Assembly (NCBI GenBank): GCA_027382625.1
Contig: JAJKFJ010021659.1
Coordinates: 1 to 26,118 of the forward strand
From: Tetmemena sp. SeJ-2015
Taxonomy: Eukaryota > Ciliophora > Spirotrichea > Sporadotrichida > Oxytrichidae
DNA: 26,118 nt
Direction of reading: 5' to 3'
Shown here: piece by piece, positions 11,332-20,019 of the stretch
Numbering within the stretch: position 1 is the stretch's first letter
Layout of the letters: every line of letters starts with the position of its first letter
Made by a program: the position numbers and the translations under genes
The notes under the pieces: generated by a model
Databases searched by the model: none
What the model was told of the DNA's origin: nothing
Seen by the model: the letters and a program-made list of their open reading frames with translations, nothing else

Positions 11332-12954
11332 ATGAGCGATAAGCCCTTTACCATGGGATAAACCTTTCCCATCGCACAGTGGAGGCGATTCTCAAAAAAA
11401 TTCACTAAACACGTTAGCTGCTATGACGCAAGAGAGTCAGGCGGGCCGTGCGCTTGGCAAGAGAGGTCGAGATAGGAGGCGCTTTGGAATTATGTGAGGG
11501 AAAATCAATCTTTTTGGCCGAGACTGGAGGAGAGTCGCCCCCGTTCACAAAACAACAAGTTCATCTACCGCTACATAGATGGGAGGAGAAGGAGGATGAA
11601 GAACCCTCATTTTGACATTATTATGCCTGCGTCCAATAGTGAGAAGGTATCACTTCGACTCAACATCATCCGAGAGGCTATGGACTGGATAGATTTCGTC
11701 ACACGGAGCACAAGGGTTATCAGCTGCACGGTGGAGGAAAGTATCCATCACGCTTGGGACAACTCGATTTATCAAATGGTTGAAACGAGCAAAGCTAAAG
11801 CTGGAACCCAGGGAGCACTGATTCGGAGGATCCAATTCAACCTATAGCTCAAGGCAAAGTGCACTGTGATTTATATCCAGGATGAGGCAAGGGTGCTGAG
11901 GAACTTAGATATTGAGCCCCGAATATTCAAACATAGCTGAGGGCCTACTTAAGGACGGCACCGCTCATGAGCATAATATTATTCCCTTAGACCTCAGTTC
12001 AAGCAGATGCTCCCCCAAGCCAATTCATTGCGACAGATTGGACAATTGATAGTAGACATGGTTATGAGCAAGCCTGCGCTCAAATAATGCGACAAGACCG
12101 AGCTTCGAGAAGCACTCTCTGCCAGGCTCAGCAGGGGATTGCTAGAATTAGACCCCTAGATTAAATAGAGCATGGAATTTCTAGCAGAGAAGATGGAGGG
12201 CGAGTGCAAAGTAATGATGCAGCAGACTATGGAGCTTCTATATCTCAAGGACATTGTGAGAACCTTCCTCGACCACCAGATCAATAATGCTGCTCAGCAG
12301 GATATGATTGAACAGCCCCAAGCTTCTAGGCAACCTCAGTCAGCAGGGAAATTCGATGGAGTCAGAATGGGAGGGCAGGGTGATCAGCTGAGCAATCAAG
12401 GCGCAGGAGTCGTGGGCCCAGATGTTCTTCGCCAGATTTAGCGGGAAGCGGAGCAAGATATTCAGATTGTAGAGCAGCAGGACAAGGAACAAGGCATCTC
12501 GCATCCGTTACTGGTGAACAAGGCAGGGCAATTGCAGCCAATTAAGAAGGAGTTCATCGAGAAGTTTGCTAGAGAGATAGAGGAATTAAAAGAGGTCATA
12601 GGAGATGAACCGATAGCTCTCTTAGGTCTGAGCTTTAATGGAACATATACCCTGTGCAGCGCTAATGTGAAGATCATGATTCATGGCACACGGATCACTG
12701 TCAGAATGACTGCTATTCTAATGTTATGGAAGGAGAGAGAAGCAGAGGTTCTCAAGCAAATAGTTGAGAAGGAGTTCTATATCGAACTGAAAGATGAGGA
12801 GGCTGTGCAATTGCTCAACTTTCTAGAGGATGTACATAATGTTGGCAACAATGCAGCAAAGGCAAGGAATGAGTTGATGCGTACTCAAGCAGATAACTTA
12901 AAGAGGAGAGAGCAAAAGCAGAATGCGAAGAGGAACAGCAATAATGTAAACTGA
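11332..12954 (+). CDS. Large glutamine-rich protein of the first G+C-rich block; two in-frame TGA or an intron
   Basis: ATG at 11332 and TGA at 12952-12954 are in one frame, read with TAA/TAG as glutamine. Two TGA codons interrupt it at 11938-11940 and 11974-11976. A GT-AG interval 11893-11997 (105 nt, in frame) would remove both and leave about 505 residues; otherwise they are nonsense changes and 12007-12954 (315 aa) is the intact part. The first half is basic with many aromatic residues (MSDKPFTMGQTF, FIYRYIDGRRRRMKNPH, IIREAMDWIDFVTRS). The second half is helical and charged, with a Gln-rich linker (NAAQQDMIEQPQASRQ) and a likely coiled-coil end (EFIEKFAREIEELKEVI, then KRREQKQNAKRN). No known catalytic motif is seen. 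Base composition and lack of micro-introns link it to 9725-10642. The size is reminiscent of the roughly 57-kDa gene of hypotrich TBE transposons, but I see no diagnostic motif, so that is only a thought. Confidence 0.5.
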
Positions 12955-13337
12955 GAGAGTGAATATTATATTTAATTATGAGCGCATATTTATTTATCTT
13001 GCTGAAACGTTAAGACTTTAATCGTACTTAAATTTTAATACTGAAGGTATATTTATTGTAAATAGATAGGACACCAAATTTAATAGTTTAGAAGGTGGTC
13101 AGTAGAAAGTATTCAAATAAAACAGACAACGAAGTTTGAGAAAAAGTCTTACTAAAAAATTTATTATTCCTCATTTAATTTAATTTTAAATGTCAAGTTA
13201 AAATAGAAGCAGGCATGGAAGAGGATTCAATTTTTAGCTCCTTCCTTTCACGATCATAATTTGGAGGTCACTACAAACACCCTGGTGAGTTCTTGAAGTA
13301 AAAAGGATATTCTGTGCGAGGCAGGACGCCATTCTAA
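12955..13337. other. AT-rich spacer at the right edge of the first G+C-rich block
   Basis: Composition falls abruptly after the stop at 12954. No terminal inverted repeat matching the left edge (about 9690-9725) could be seen by eye. From about 13190 on, minus-strand frames may extend the 13338-13956 gene in another frame (HQLVIRMASCLAQNILF) if a further intron exists. Confidence 0.35.
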
Positions 13338-13956
13338 TCACTAGCTGATGACCTTCGCGTTCTTTAAAGAGATGTAGGGGGAGTAGGATTCAAATAAGTG
13401 AGGAAACATTGTAACAAAGTGGTACAATCGCTTTTAAGAGGTAAAGGTTAGGAGCACCTTGATCTTACCAGGGCGTTTGCTGCGCTTTTTATCAATTGAC
13501 GAGACTTGCCTGACATCTCCTGCTACTAGATTGTCTACAACCATGCGACAACAATAATGCTCAGAGAGGAAAGGACTCACTCGCCACCAGGCCTTTCTTG
13601 GCGATAAAAGATGAATTTTTAGATTTGAAGAAGAATTCAAAATACAAAAGAAATATGCGATATATAGAGATTCTTAGAAGCTCAACTGGCTAGATCTTTT
13701 GCCTTTATTTCTGTGACAACTTTAATATTTCCGTATCATTTGAGAAGCCAGATCTGAAATCATTCACAGTTTTGGTGTTGCACCTTTTTAATTACTATGA
13801 GATAAGGTAATTCACTTGGATGGAAAGATTGGCCACCTCCTGGCGAGCAAGGAACGCATTCTCTTTCTCACAAACACGCAAAAACTGAGGAATGCTCCAA
13901 GTTGTTCTCTCCTGATATTAGTCATTTGATTGATTTGCCTAGCTGTCGTACTCCAT
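13338..13956 (-). CDS. Unknown basic protein with one 46-nt intron (minus strand)
   Basis: ATG at 13956 (MEYDSQANQSNDQYQE...) follows an AT-rich promoter-like spacer. The frame continues through TAG/TAA codons: WSIPQFLRVCEKENAFLARQ, VNDFRSGFSNDTEILKLSQ, then a hydrophobic stretch IYRIFLLYFEFFF that may be a membrane helix. A GT-AG intron at 13535-13580 (starts GTGAGTCC, ends GGTTGTAG) removes a TGA and joins ...IAKKGLVA to NNLVAGDVRQVSS. The following exon is very basic (IDKKRSKRPGKIKVLL) and ends at a TGA at 13338-13340. Mature length is about 190 residues. A further intron near the 3' end could extend it in another frame. The family is not recognised. It is divergent from the 14279 gene, with which it shares the spacer. 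Confidence 0.5.
13535..13580 (-). other. 46-nt intron
   Basis: Canonical GTGAGT donor and TAG acceptor on the minus strand. Its removal carries the frame across the TGA in the intron and into the basic C-terminal exon. Confidence 0.5.
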
Positions 13957-14278
13957 TCTTAATAGCTGTAATTGAATTAATTAAGAAAAACTAAATAAAT
14001 AAAATTATTTCTCTTATTAACTTAATTAAGCATAAGCAAAAAGTAATTAAGTTTTCCCTTAGTGGAATTAAGATAAATAGATGATCATTACTTTATAAGG
14101 TAATATTCTTAATAGGATCTTAATTATTCTTCTCGCATTCTTAATTCCAGCTTTCCCTTTCTTAATTAATTTATCAGACTAAAGTGATAAGTAAATTAAG
14201 TTTTCTTAAATTATTTCAACTTTAGCAATTATTAATGGAGAGCATGAAAACAGAGCTTAGCGCAAAGGACCATTTTAG
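13957..14278. promoter_or_regulatory. Divergent AT-rich promoter region with nine CTTAATT/AATTAAG words
   Basis: The spacer between divergent starts at 13956 (-) and 14279 (+). From about 13973 to 14205 the 7-mer CTTAATT or its complement AATTAAG occurs nine times, for example in TTAATTAAG, GTAATTAAG, GGAATTAAG, TCTTAATTCC and TCTTAATTAATT. The density is far above that in neighbouring AT-rich DNA. A shared regulatory element or nucleosome-free region is an inference. Confidence 0.45.
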
Positions 14279-14996
14279 ATGCGAATTACAGCGAACATTC
14301 CTCCTCTATTACTAAATCAGGCATTTAATGACATCAGAAGACTCAATAGAGAAGCAGTATCATTGGTAGTTATTCAGATTGTGATATTTTGGCAAGATGC
14401 AACTGATGATATTAATTCATTAGAGAAGAAACAATAAAGTAAACTAGATTTCTTTGAAAAACATAAAGCAAATGAAGCAAACTAAATGAAGACTAACTGG
14501 AAGGTGGAAGATGCATTTATCGTGTATTTTGAATGTAAATAATATTTACCCTCAATTCAGAAATTTTATCTTTATAGAAGAATACCTGAAACAGTAGGAG
14601 GTGGAGAATCACAGAAGTGTAGCCATAGTGTGTGGAGTAAGGGCTGACTCTCCCAGTGTAGAGTTTTTAAAGTCAATGGGATTTGGTTCCAAGCTTCTAC
14701 CAAGATATCGCTGTATTGACTGGCAAGGAAAGCAAGTTCTTTGCAAATACGTGGGTGGAAGATATATCGACGAATTGCGTTTTTGTACCACCCCAAATCG
14801 TACCATCACCACCCCAAGCACCAAAAAATAGAAAAGCTTTGACTCGATCAAACCCATCTAGATTCATACTAAGACAAGCTGTGAAGTCATGACCCTCAGC
14901 AGAAAAGGCAGTGGAGTTGATTGCCCTCTCTGTTCCGAGTCTAAGTGGAATTCTCTTCAATCATAACTTTTGGCTATACTCAACATGGAAGATTGA
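14279..14996 (+). CDS. Unknown protein with a 37-nt intron and cysteine motifs (226 aa)
   Basis: Model: exons 14279-14523 and 14561-14996, 681 nt in total. ATG at 14279 starts MRITANIPPLLLNQAFND. The first exon continues with INSLEKKQQSKLDFFEKHK, a probable coiled coil. The intron 14524-14560 starts GTATTTTG and ends CAATTCAG; skipping it gives DAFIVNFIFIEEYLKQQEVE and a frame open to a TGA at 14994-14996. Exon 2 carries a Gly/Val-rich fold-like part (VAIVCGVRADSPSVEFLKS), a Cys-containing part (CIDWQGKQVLCKYVGG) and a C-terminal DCPLCSES, where CxxC suggests zinc binding. Without splicing, exon 1 runs to a TGA at 14645-14647 (122 aa), the main alternative. A 21-bp repeat element lies within exon 2 (14787-14823). 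The function is not recognised; a zinc-binding nuclear protein is possible. Confidence 0.5.
14524..14560 (+). other. 37-nt intron
   Basis: GT-AG interval that shifts exon 1 of the 14279 gene into the long exon 2 frame. It contains TGA and TAA. Support comes from the uninterrupted frame on both sides. Confidence 0.45.
14787..14823 (-). repeat. Left arm of inverted 21-bp repeat array (about two units)
   Basis: Two units of the complement of TGGTGCGATTTGGGGTGGTGA, the second shortened. The first is ACCACCCCAAATCGTACCA. It lies inside exon 2 of the 14279 gene and encodes TTPNRTITTPSTKK. Confidence 0.75.
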
Positions 14997-15015
14997 ATTC
15001 TTTGAGCATAAAATA

Positions 15016-15076
15016 TGGTGCGATTTGGGGTGGTGATGGTGCGATTCTGGGTGGTGATGGTGCGATTTGGGGTGGT
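15016..15076 (+). repeat. Right arm: 2.9 tandem copies of a 21-bp unit
   Basis: The unit TGGTGCGATTTGGGGTGGTGA starts at 15016, 15037 and 15058. The middle copy has CGATTCTGGG instead of CGATTTGGGG. It is the inverted counterpart of 14787-14823 and ends seven bases before the ATG of the zinc-finger gene at 15083, so it could pair with the left arm in DNA or RNA. Confidence 0.85.
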
Positions 15077-15082
15077 TATTCT

Positions 15083-15354
15083 ATGAAGCCTACTACATTC
15101 ATTCACTTCCAATTCAATTAAGAACTAGTATCTCTACTTCTGCTTTCAAGGATTTGTCTTATTCTAATATAGGGAAGGAGCTCAAGGTGAGCAGACATGG
15201 GAAGCACAAGCTAATAAAATGTGATTTCTGCCTTAAGGTCAAAACATCGGAGAGCTTTGAAGCAATTTCGACTCGACAAGTATGTAAGGCATGCTAAAAG
15301 TGGGAGAGCGAAAAAGGAAAGCCGAAGACTATGAGACCCAGACTCACAAAATGA
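15083..15354 (+). CDS. Small zinc-finger protein (82 aa), one 23-nt intron
   Basis: Model: exons 15083-15127 and 15151-15354. ATG at 15083 begins MKPTTFIHFQFNQEL. The 23-nt intron 15128-15150 (GTATCTC...TTTCAAG) joins it to DLSYSNIGKELKVSRHGKHK. Then comes a clear four-cysteine motif, CDFC and CKAC separated by 17 residues, as in treble-clef or zinc-ribbon fingers. It is followed by a basic tail, KWESEKGKPKTMRPRLTK, and TGA at 15352-15354; one TAA is read as Gln. A small nucleic-acid-binding or adaptor protein is likely. It lies on the same strand as the 14279 gene and 86 bases after its stop, so it could also be a 3' exon of that gene if a further intron spans the repeat array. Confidence 0.6.
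15128..15150 (+). other. 23-nt intron
   Basis: GT-AG; the first exon frame would hit a TGA downstream without it. Splicing leads exactly into the CxxC exon, and the length matches the 7692-7714 intron. Confidence 0.6.
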
Positions 15355-15618
15355 GACCAATCAAATAGCTGAAACCCTAATTTGAAGAAAGAGATGAAAG
15401 ACTAAGGCGAAGTAAATCTCTCAGAAGACACTCAGCCAATCATGTAAAATAATATCTGCAAATACTAATAAGTAATTTATAAGTCAGGGATGGTGTCTCT
15501 AACGAATATCTGTATTTCTAATTAAAGCAACATCAACTTCTTGTCTGTTTATTTGACTTTCTACGACCACCTCTAAACTATTAAATTCCTATCTATATTA
15601 GTATTGATTGCTAAAGAT
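15355..15618. other. AT-rich spacer
   Basis: Between the zinc-finger gene and the second G+C-rich block. No clear gene, and no terminal inverted repeat matching the right side (about 17630-17700) seen by eye. Confidence 0.4.
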
Positions 15619-16320
15619 ATGGATTCCATGCACGACAGGACCACTCTGGACTAGGTGAGCTCTTTCATCAAGAGTAAGCAGGAGCTACATGAGGCCGCAT
15701 TGAGGAATGGGTACTTCCTGCCTAAGCTCAAGAGCAAGGCGGTGACTGAGGATTACTTGCTCAGTGTCATTGGTGGCAGTGTCTGGTGCGCCAAGTATGA
15801 CGAGATTAGACTGTTGCCTTGCCCAAGGCCACCCTCTCTAGATGTGCTCTACGCCAAGTTATAGGAAGTTGCTGTAAGGGACAAGGTGAGCCTGGGTATG
15901 GATGAGTAGCACTTGCCTGATAGAGCATGGACGTTAGCGATGCTCTCAACTTACATGCCGGCGGATGAGATATTCAAGAAGGGTTACGAGCCACCTCGCA
16001 AGGCTGCCTCTGGGCCGAGCCAGAAGAGTGTGAATCTGCAATGGAGCTTCCTCGAAGGGTTGCCGATCTCCAAGGCAAAGTCGAAGGCGCAGCGTCTCTC
16101 CTTCCTAAACTAGAGCAAGCATTCTAATAAGCTCCTCCGCCTCCAGGACCAGAGGGCCAAGCTCGACCTGCAGATGGAGAAGGAGAAGAGGTCGATGGAG
16201 GAACGAAAGAAGGGCAAGCAGCAGCGGTCAGGTGGCAGGCAGTTCTCTGGGGCGGTGTTCGGCTAGACTGAAGTCAATGTGTACATGAGCGAGACCAACA
16301 AGTCCCCCAGCAAGTAGTGA
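15619..16320 (+). CDS. Transposon accessory protein, basic (233 aa)
   Basis: ATG at 15619 (a second ATG at 15628) and TGA at 16318-16320. No TGA lies inside. Six TAG codons are in frame and must be glutamine, for example at 15652, 15862, 15907 and 16111, and one immediately before the stop. The reading is continuous, intronless and G+C-rich, with marked preference for C/G at third positions. Visible parts: ELHEAALRNGYFLPKLK near residues 18-35, an aromatic-rich middle (ARAWTLAMLSTYMPADEIF-like segment near residues 98-116), and a long charged helix near the C-terminus (DLQMEKEKRSMEERKKGK), probably coiled coil or nucleic-acid binding. It is convergent with the transposase at 16322-17626, with one base between stops, so the two form one element. 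Position and size recall the roughly 22-kDa accessory gene of hypotrich TBE elements, but this is not shown by a motif. Confidence 0.75.
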
Positions 16321-16321
16321 C

Positions 16322-17626
16322 TCAGGCGAGGTGGCCGCGTAGGCAGTGAATGAGTGTTTTTATGTGTGAGTTAGCCAGTTGCATTATCTTAAAGTTGTCA
16401 TAATCCGCCACTAGTTGCCGCCGCTCGAAGACGAGGTCCGCAGGATAATTGTCATGGCAGGCCCCACGGAGGACCACGCGGCGGCGCCACTCCTGCTTCA
16501 GCACCCCCCAGAGTCGCTCGATGTGGTTGAGGGCACAGCTGAATGGAGGGAGGTACAATAATGTCTGCCCATCGGTGAAGAGGTCCCTGACCTTGGAGCT
16601 CTTGTGGATGCTCAGGTTGTCCATGACAATGATGCTATTGCTGGGGGCCCGCTGGAGGAGCCATGCATGAAGCTGGTGAAGTGCCCGAGGTTGTTGCTGC
16701 CCGAGAGGACTGAGGCTTGACACAGGCGCTCCCTGCTTGCTGAACTACGCTCCTATATGATGAGCCGTGGCCGAACTGCCTCTGCCTGTTTGGAATGGTG
16801 GAGGGTATCATGGAGCGCTTGAGCCAGCGCTTCTCATGGTCTGCCACCGGTTGAAACAAAAGACTCAGATCGACTGTAGATGGATCCTAGCCGCTCCGCG
16901 AGATCGATCCACCGCAGCTAATGTGGTCGAAATGGCAATATAACCGCTTCACTATGTCTCTCCTGAGTCCCCGCTGCCTCTGCCTTGTCGAATGTTATGC
17001 GGTAGTCTCCCGACGAGGTAGTACACGCTTTATTCACGCCAGAGGAAGTAGGGGCTTGGTTAGCCAGCGTAGCTGGGCGACCCTGGGTGCCCCGAAATCG
17101 CACTGGGACTTAGATCTAGTCAATAACGCTCCCTCAGGTGAGTCAAGTCGCGCCGCCTCAATGAAGGTGCTTATGCGCGAGGTGATGCGGGCCCTCGAGA
17201 TCTCAGGGAGGGAGGAGTCTATCGCCTGGCCTCTCGCAGTTGGATCTCCTCGACTCGTAGATGAAGCCGTTGCCGGCCGCACTCCTGGACTATCATACAA
17301 CAGTGCTAAGCCTGATGTCCAGTGATTTTCGCCACTTAGTTGTAGCTGAATTGGATGTTGTGGTCATTGCTCAGCGTCCCGTAGTGGAGCAAGATGGCAA
17401 GTAACTGCTGATCCTTCGAAAGAGTGGTCCTGATTCTAAGCTTCGGTCGACTGCTCCTCCGCGGTTTGTTGATGGGACTCGGACTGCACATGCTACTCAG
17501 GTAGGGTATGAGGTCTTGGTTCGGAATGTGAGGTGCAGGGCCCGAAATACTTGCGAAGTGATCACGATCTTGGAGGAACTCAGCCAGCTTCCTGGTGCGC
17601 TTTTTGTGATCGCGTGCGGCTGCCAT
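16322..17626 (-). pseudogene. DDE transposase, IS630/Tc1-mariner type, with four in-frame TGA
   Basis: ATG at 17626 and TGA at 16322-16324 are in one frame of 434 codons. Four TGA codons interrupt it (17120-17122, 16949-16951, 16865-16867 and 16808-16810). The N-terminal part is basic and holds a helix-turn-helix-like stretch around residues 85-125 (NQVAKITGHQAQH). The C-terminal part is unmistakable: SIIVMDNLSIHKS with the second catalytic Asp (about residue 336), then LLYLPPFSCALNHIERLWG with the catalytic Glu (about residue 370), 33 residues between, followed by VLKQEWRRR. The first catalytic Asp is not clear. All four TGA could be CGA to TGA transitions (Arg). Alternative reading: frameshifts, since other frames in 16640-17300 also look protein-like. 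The enzyme would cut and join transposon ends. As it stands the copy is probably inactive, unless TGA is read through. Confidence 0.7.
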
Positions 17627-17695
17627 TAAAGTACTATTCGCGCCGCTTTTATCAAATTAATTTATGGAAATGATTAACTACTCAACTCATAATGA

Positions 17696-18061
17696 ATGGA
17701 ACTATTAGTGAAGTCTAAATTACAAAATCGCGCTTCACTCGAACTTCACAGTTTTGTTACGTTGTATATGCCATCTAGTCAACGATATGATGCTTATTGC
17801 TACAGTCTACGGAGAGATCTTGAGAATAAGGAAACTATCTATGAAAGATCTTCGCGCGCTACTCCAACTGAAGTGCGCTTAGTGGCGAGAGTTTTGAGGA
17901 TCAATCAAATAATATGATGTGCACGAAACTTCAGAGAGCGATGGGAACAAACGGTGGCAACTCCTAATTACATTTCTCATCTGCAAGCAACCTTTCAAAT
18001 GAAAGAGTAAGGTGACGACCCTTGGTCTACTCCTCACATTTTTGCGATGGATTTGATGTGA
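17696..18061 (+). pseudogene. Small unknown gene with one in-frame TGA
   Basis: ATG at 17696 opens a frame without any stop to a TGA at 17915-17917 (73 codons: MELLVKSKLQNRASLELHS... RLVARVLRINQII). After this TGA the same frame goes on with a protein-like reading (CARNFRERWEQTVATP, ISHLQATFQMKEQGDDPWS) to a TGA at 18059-18061. Either it is one gene of 121 codons with a nonsense or recoded TGA, or it is a 73-aa protein. No GT-AG interval of suitable length removes the TGA. It lies just right of the transposase and reads away from it. No family was recognised. Confidence 0.4.
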
Positions 18062-19038
18062 TGAGAACTGAGCTATTAGCTACTGAGTAATAAGGGTGAC
18101 CTAACATCAATACATTAGAGGTCAAAATGAAACCGAGAAAGGATGGATCATGTAGTTAATTTTTGAGTAAATTTTGCGTTTTGACTGCATGATTATAAGT
18201 ATTAATAAAAATATTTAAGACACACTTATTTTTCACTTTTCTTATCATATTATGGGTTTTGAATGATCATTTATGACAAAATCAAAATTGAATCTATTTT
18301 TAACTTTATTTTCGGGTTTTAAATCCGATCAATTAACCAGTAAAAACAGTGCCTCTTTCTCCTGACATTGATTCTATAGTAGAATCTACAATAGATAAAT
18401 TGAAGTTTGTAACAATTTCGAATAAGCTCGATTCTTTAAGAAAATCGCAGTTTTTAAAATTAGAGCTTTTGATTTTAAATATTATAAAAATATAAAAACT
18501 AATTAATAATAATTTTTTGCAGAAGTATTAAAATGGAATAATTTTTACCTATACGAAAATCAAAATCCCAAAGATCATAATTTAGGTGAAATCTTTTAAA
18601 CATCGGCGATTGATTAAAATAATAAATGAAGAGTTAAAAAATGGTGTCAGTTGAAATCACTCAAACATCCCCTATTCTGCAGCTTGTTCAATAGTTTAGC
18701 AAAAGATAATTTAAGATTCTTCTTTAATCATATTCTAATAGTAAAGATTTCAAAGAAGTTTATCCCATTTTAAAATCAAATTCTTATATAGTATCCACAG
18801 AATTGCAAGACAAAACTTCCACTATTTTGATGAGTGGAGACTTTGCTGTTCAAATTTGATTGACTAAAATTTGTGATTATTAAGATATGAACTTTAGAGA
18901 TTAGGAAACTGTTATATTTATTTATCTGGAAAGTCATATATAAAATGAATTAATTAAAAGACGTTTAATATTAGAATTTTATTAGGACGATATTTAATTT
19001 TGGATAATCAATCTACTTTGAGCATTTAAAAGTCTTAA
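18062..19038. other. AT-rich region with one R1 repeat copy
   Basis: Very AT-rich DNA without a defensible gene. It holds the partial R1 copy at 18600-18742. Confidence 0.4.
18600..18742 (+). repeat. Repeat R1, copy A (partial)
   Basis: Shares CGGCGATTGATTAAAATAAT, a GTGTCAGTTGAAATC-like segment, CTGCAGCTTGTTCAATAG and TTCTTTAATCAT with copies B and C in the same order. The similarity fades after about 18740. Confidence 0.7.
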
Positions 19039-19701
19039 ATGGAACTCATCCACTTTAAATTCGACATCAATTTTTGCAAAGAGTATATTTAAAGAGTTAT
19101 TTGCACTGGAATTAACATAAAATAGACTAAATAAACACATGCAAGCTTCAAGTCATCATTATATTCTAAGAATAGAGTCGTTACATAAAAAAAGGTTTTA
19201 AAGGAAATAAGATAATGGCTTCAAGGATATGACATTAAAAAATCCGAGATAACAAATATTCTTTACAAAGTAAAAATAAAGGGTAATTAAGCGTCTATCA
19301 CTATACAAACTTATGGACGACGAGATGCACATAAATGCGGGAAAAGCAGGTTCGAAGATAGCAGGAAGCCTAGGGTCCATGTGTCCCTAGGCCCTCTCAA
19401 ACAAAGGAGAGATAGTAGATAACCTCCTTTAAAATCCTTCTTCCCAGAATAAGCAAAAGTGACTTATATGTCATAGTTGAGAGGCTTAAAAATACTTTAT
19501 CCTACAAATATTCACTCTAACCTCGTACATCGCCACATAACTATTGGTCTTTCTCTCTATTCACACTCTCTTTACAAACTACTCACATTAATCTCTAGGT
19601 ATCGAGTAGCTTAATAACAGTGCACATCAAGTGATAGAGCAACCAGCTTCCCATATTAGTCGCATATTAACTTAAGTCCCTCAGTAAAACAATGCTGCTG
19701 A
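19039..19701 (+). CDS. Candidate unknown protein (220 aa)
   Basis: ATG at 19039 (MELIHFKFDINFCKEYIQR), TGA at 19699-19701. The frame is open throughout with TAA/TAG as Gln and is also open upstream of the ATG (LDNQSTLSIQKS). Segments such as VLKEIRQWLQGYDIKKSEI and a basic, Gly/Arg-rich middle (QTYGRRDAHKCGKSRFEDS) look protein-like. Another plus-strand frame (MDDEMHINAGKAGSKIAGS..., ATG about 19313, TGA about 19463) overlaps it and is equally attractive, so exon structure may alternate between them. The family is not recognised. TGA is rare in this AT-rich stretch, so openness alone is weak evidence. Confidence 0.3.
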
Positions 19702-19746
19702 ACTCTAGGCGAGTATGGAACATTTAAAGCAGGAGTCATGTTCAAC

Positions 19747-20019
19747 TCAGATAAGTATGATAAGAACTTTAAAGTTTATTCTATGACTTCTTCGCTTCCT
19801 TATTGTCATTGTGTTATTCGAGCTGAGGTTGTCAATCAGAGTAGAACGATTCTCCGTCCTTTTCAGCAGGCCGTCTGTGATCTCTCTCGAGACCTTCTTA
19901 AGGAAACGTAACATACTGCTCTCGGGCCCTCTAATAGAGTGAAACATGAAGGTACAAAGCTTTTGAGCCTGGAATCTTCGCTGATTCCTGCAAGTAACAA
20001 TTAGAAACATTTCATTCAT
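19747..20019 (-). CDS. Small unknown basic protein (90 aa, minus strand)
   Basis: ATG at 20019, TGA at 19747-19749; open with no reassigned stops, so it is an ORF in any code. It reads MNEMFLIVTCRNQRRFQ, then LRFLKKVSREITDGLLKR and TIRKRRSHRINFKVLIIL. It is basic throughout, with a hydrophobic end. The frame is open upstream of the ATG to about 20115, so the start is uncertain and an upstream exon is possible. Not recognised; an exon of a larger gene cannot be excluded. Confidence 0.4.
   Translation of the reverse strand: MNEMFLIVTCRNQRRFQAQKLCTFMFHSIRGPESSMLRFLKKVSREITDGLLKRTENRSTLIDNLSSNNTMTIRKRRSHRINFKVLIILI

Noticed and set aside
11112..11405. Minus-strand 97-codon frame
   Set aside because: Overlaps plus frames of the first block and shows no motif; likely a shadow.
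16921..17325. Plus-strand 134-codon frame
   Set aside because: Antisense to the transposase region and without a recognisable motif.
19198..19380. Minus-strand 60-codon frame beginning MDPRLPAIFEP
   Set aside because: Antisense to two more convincing plus-strand frames at 19039-19701.
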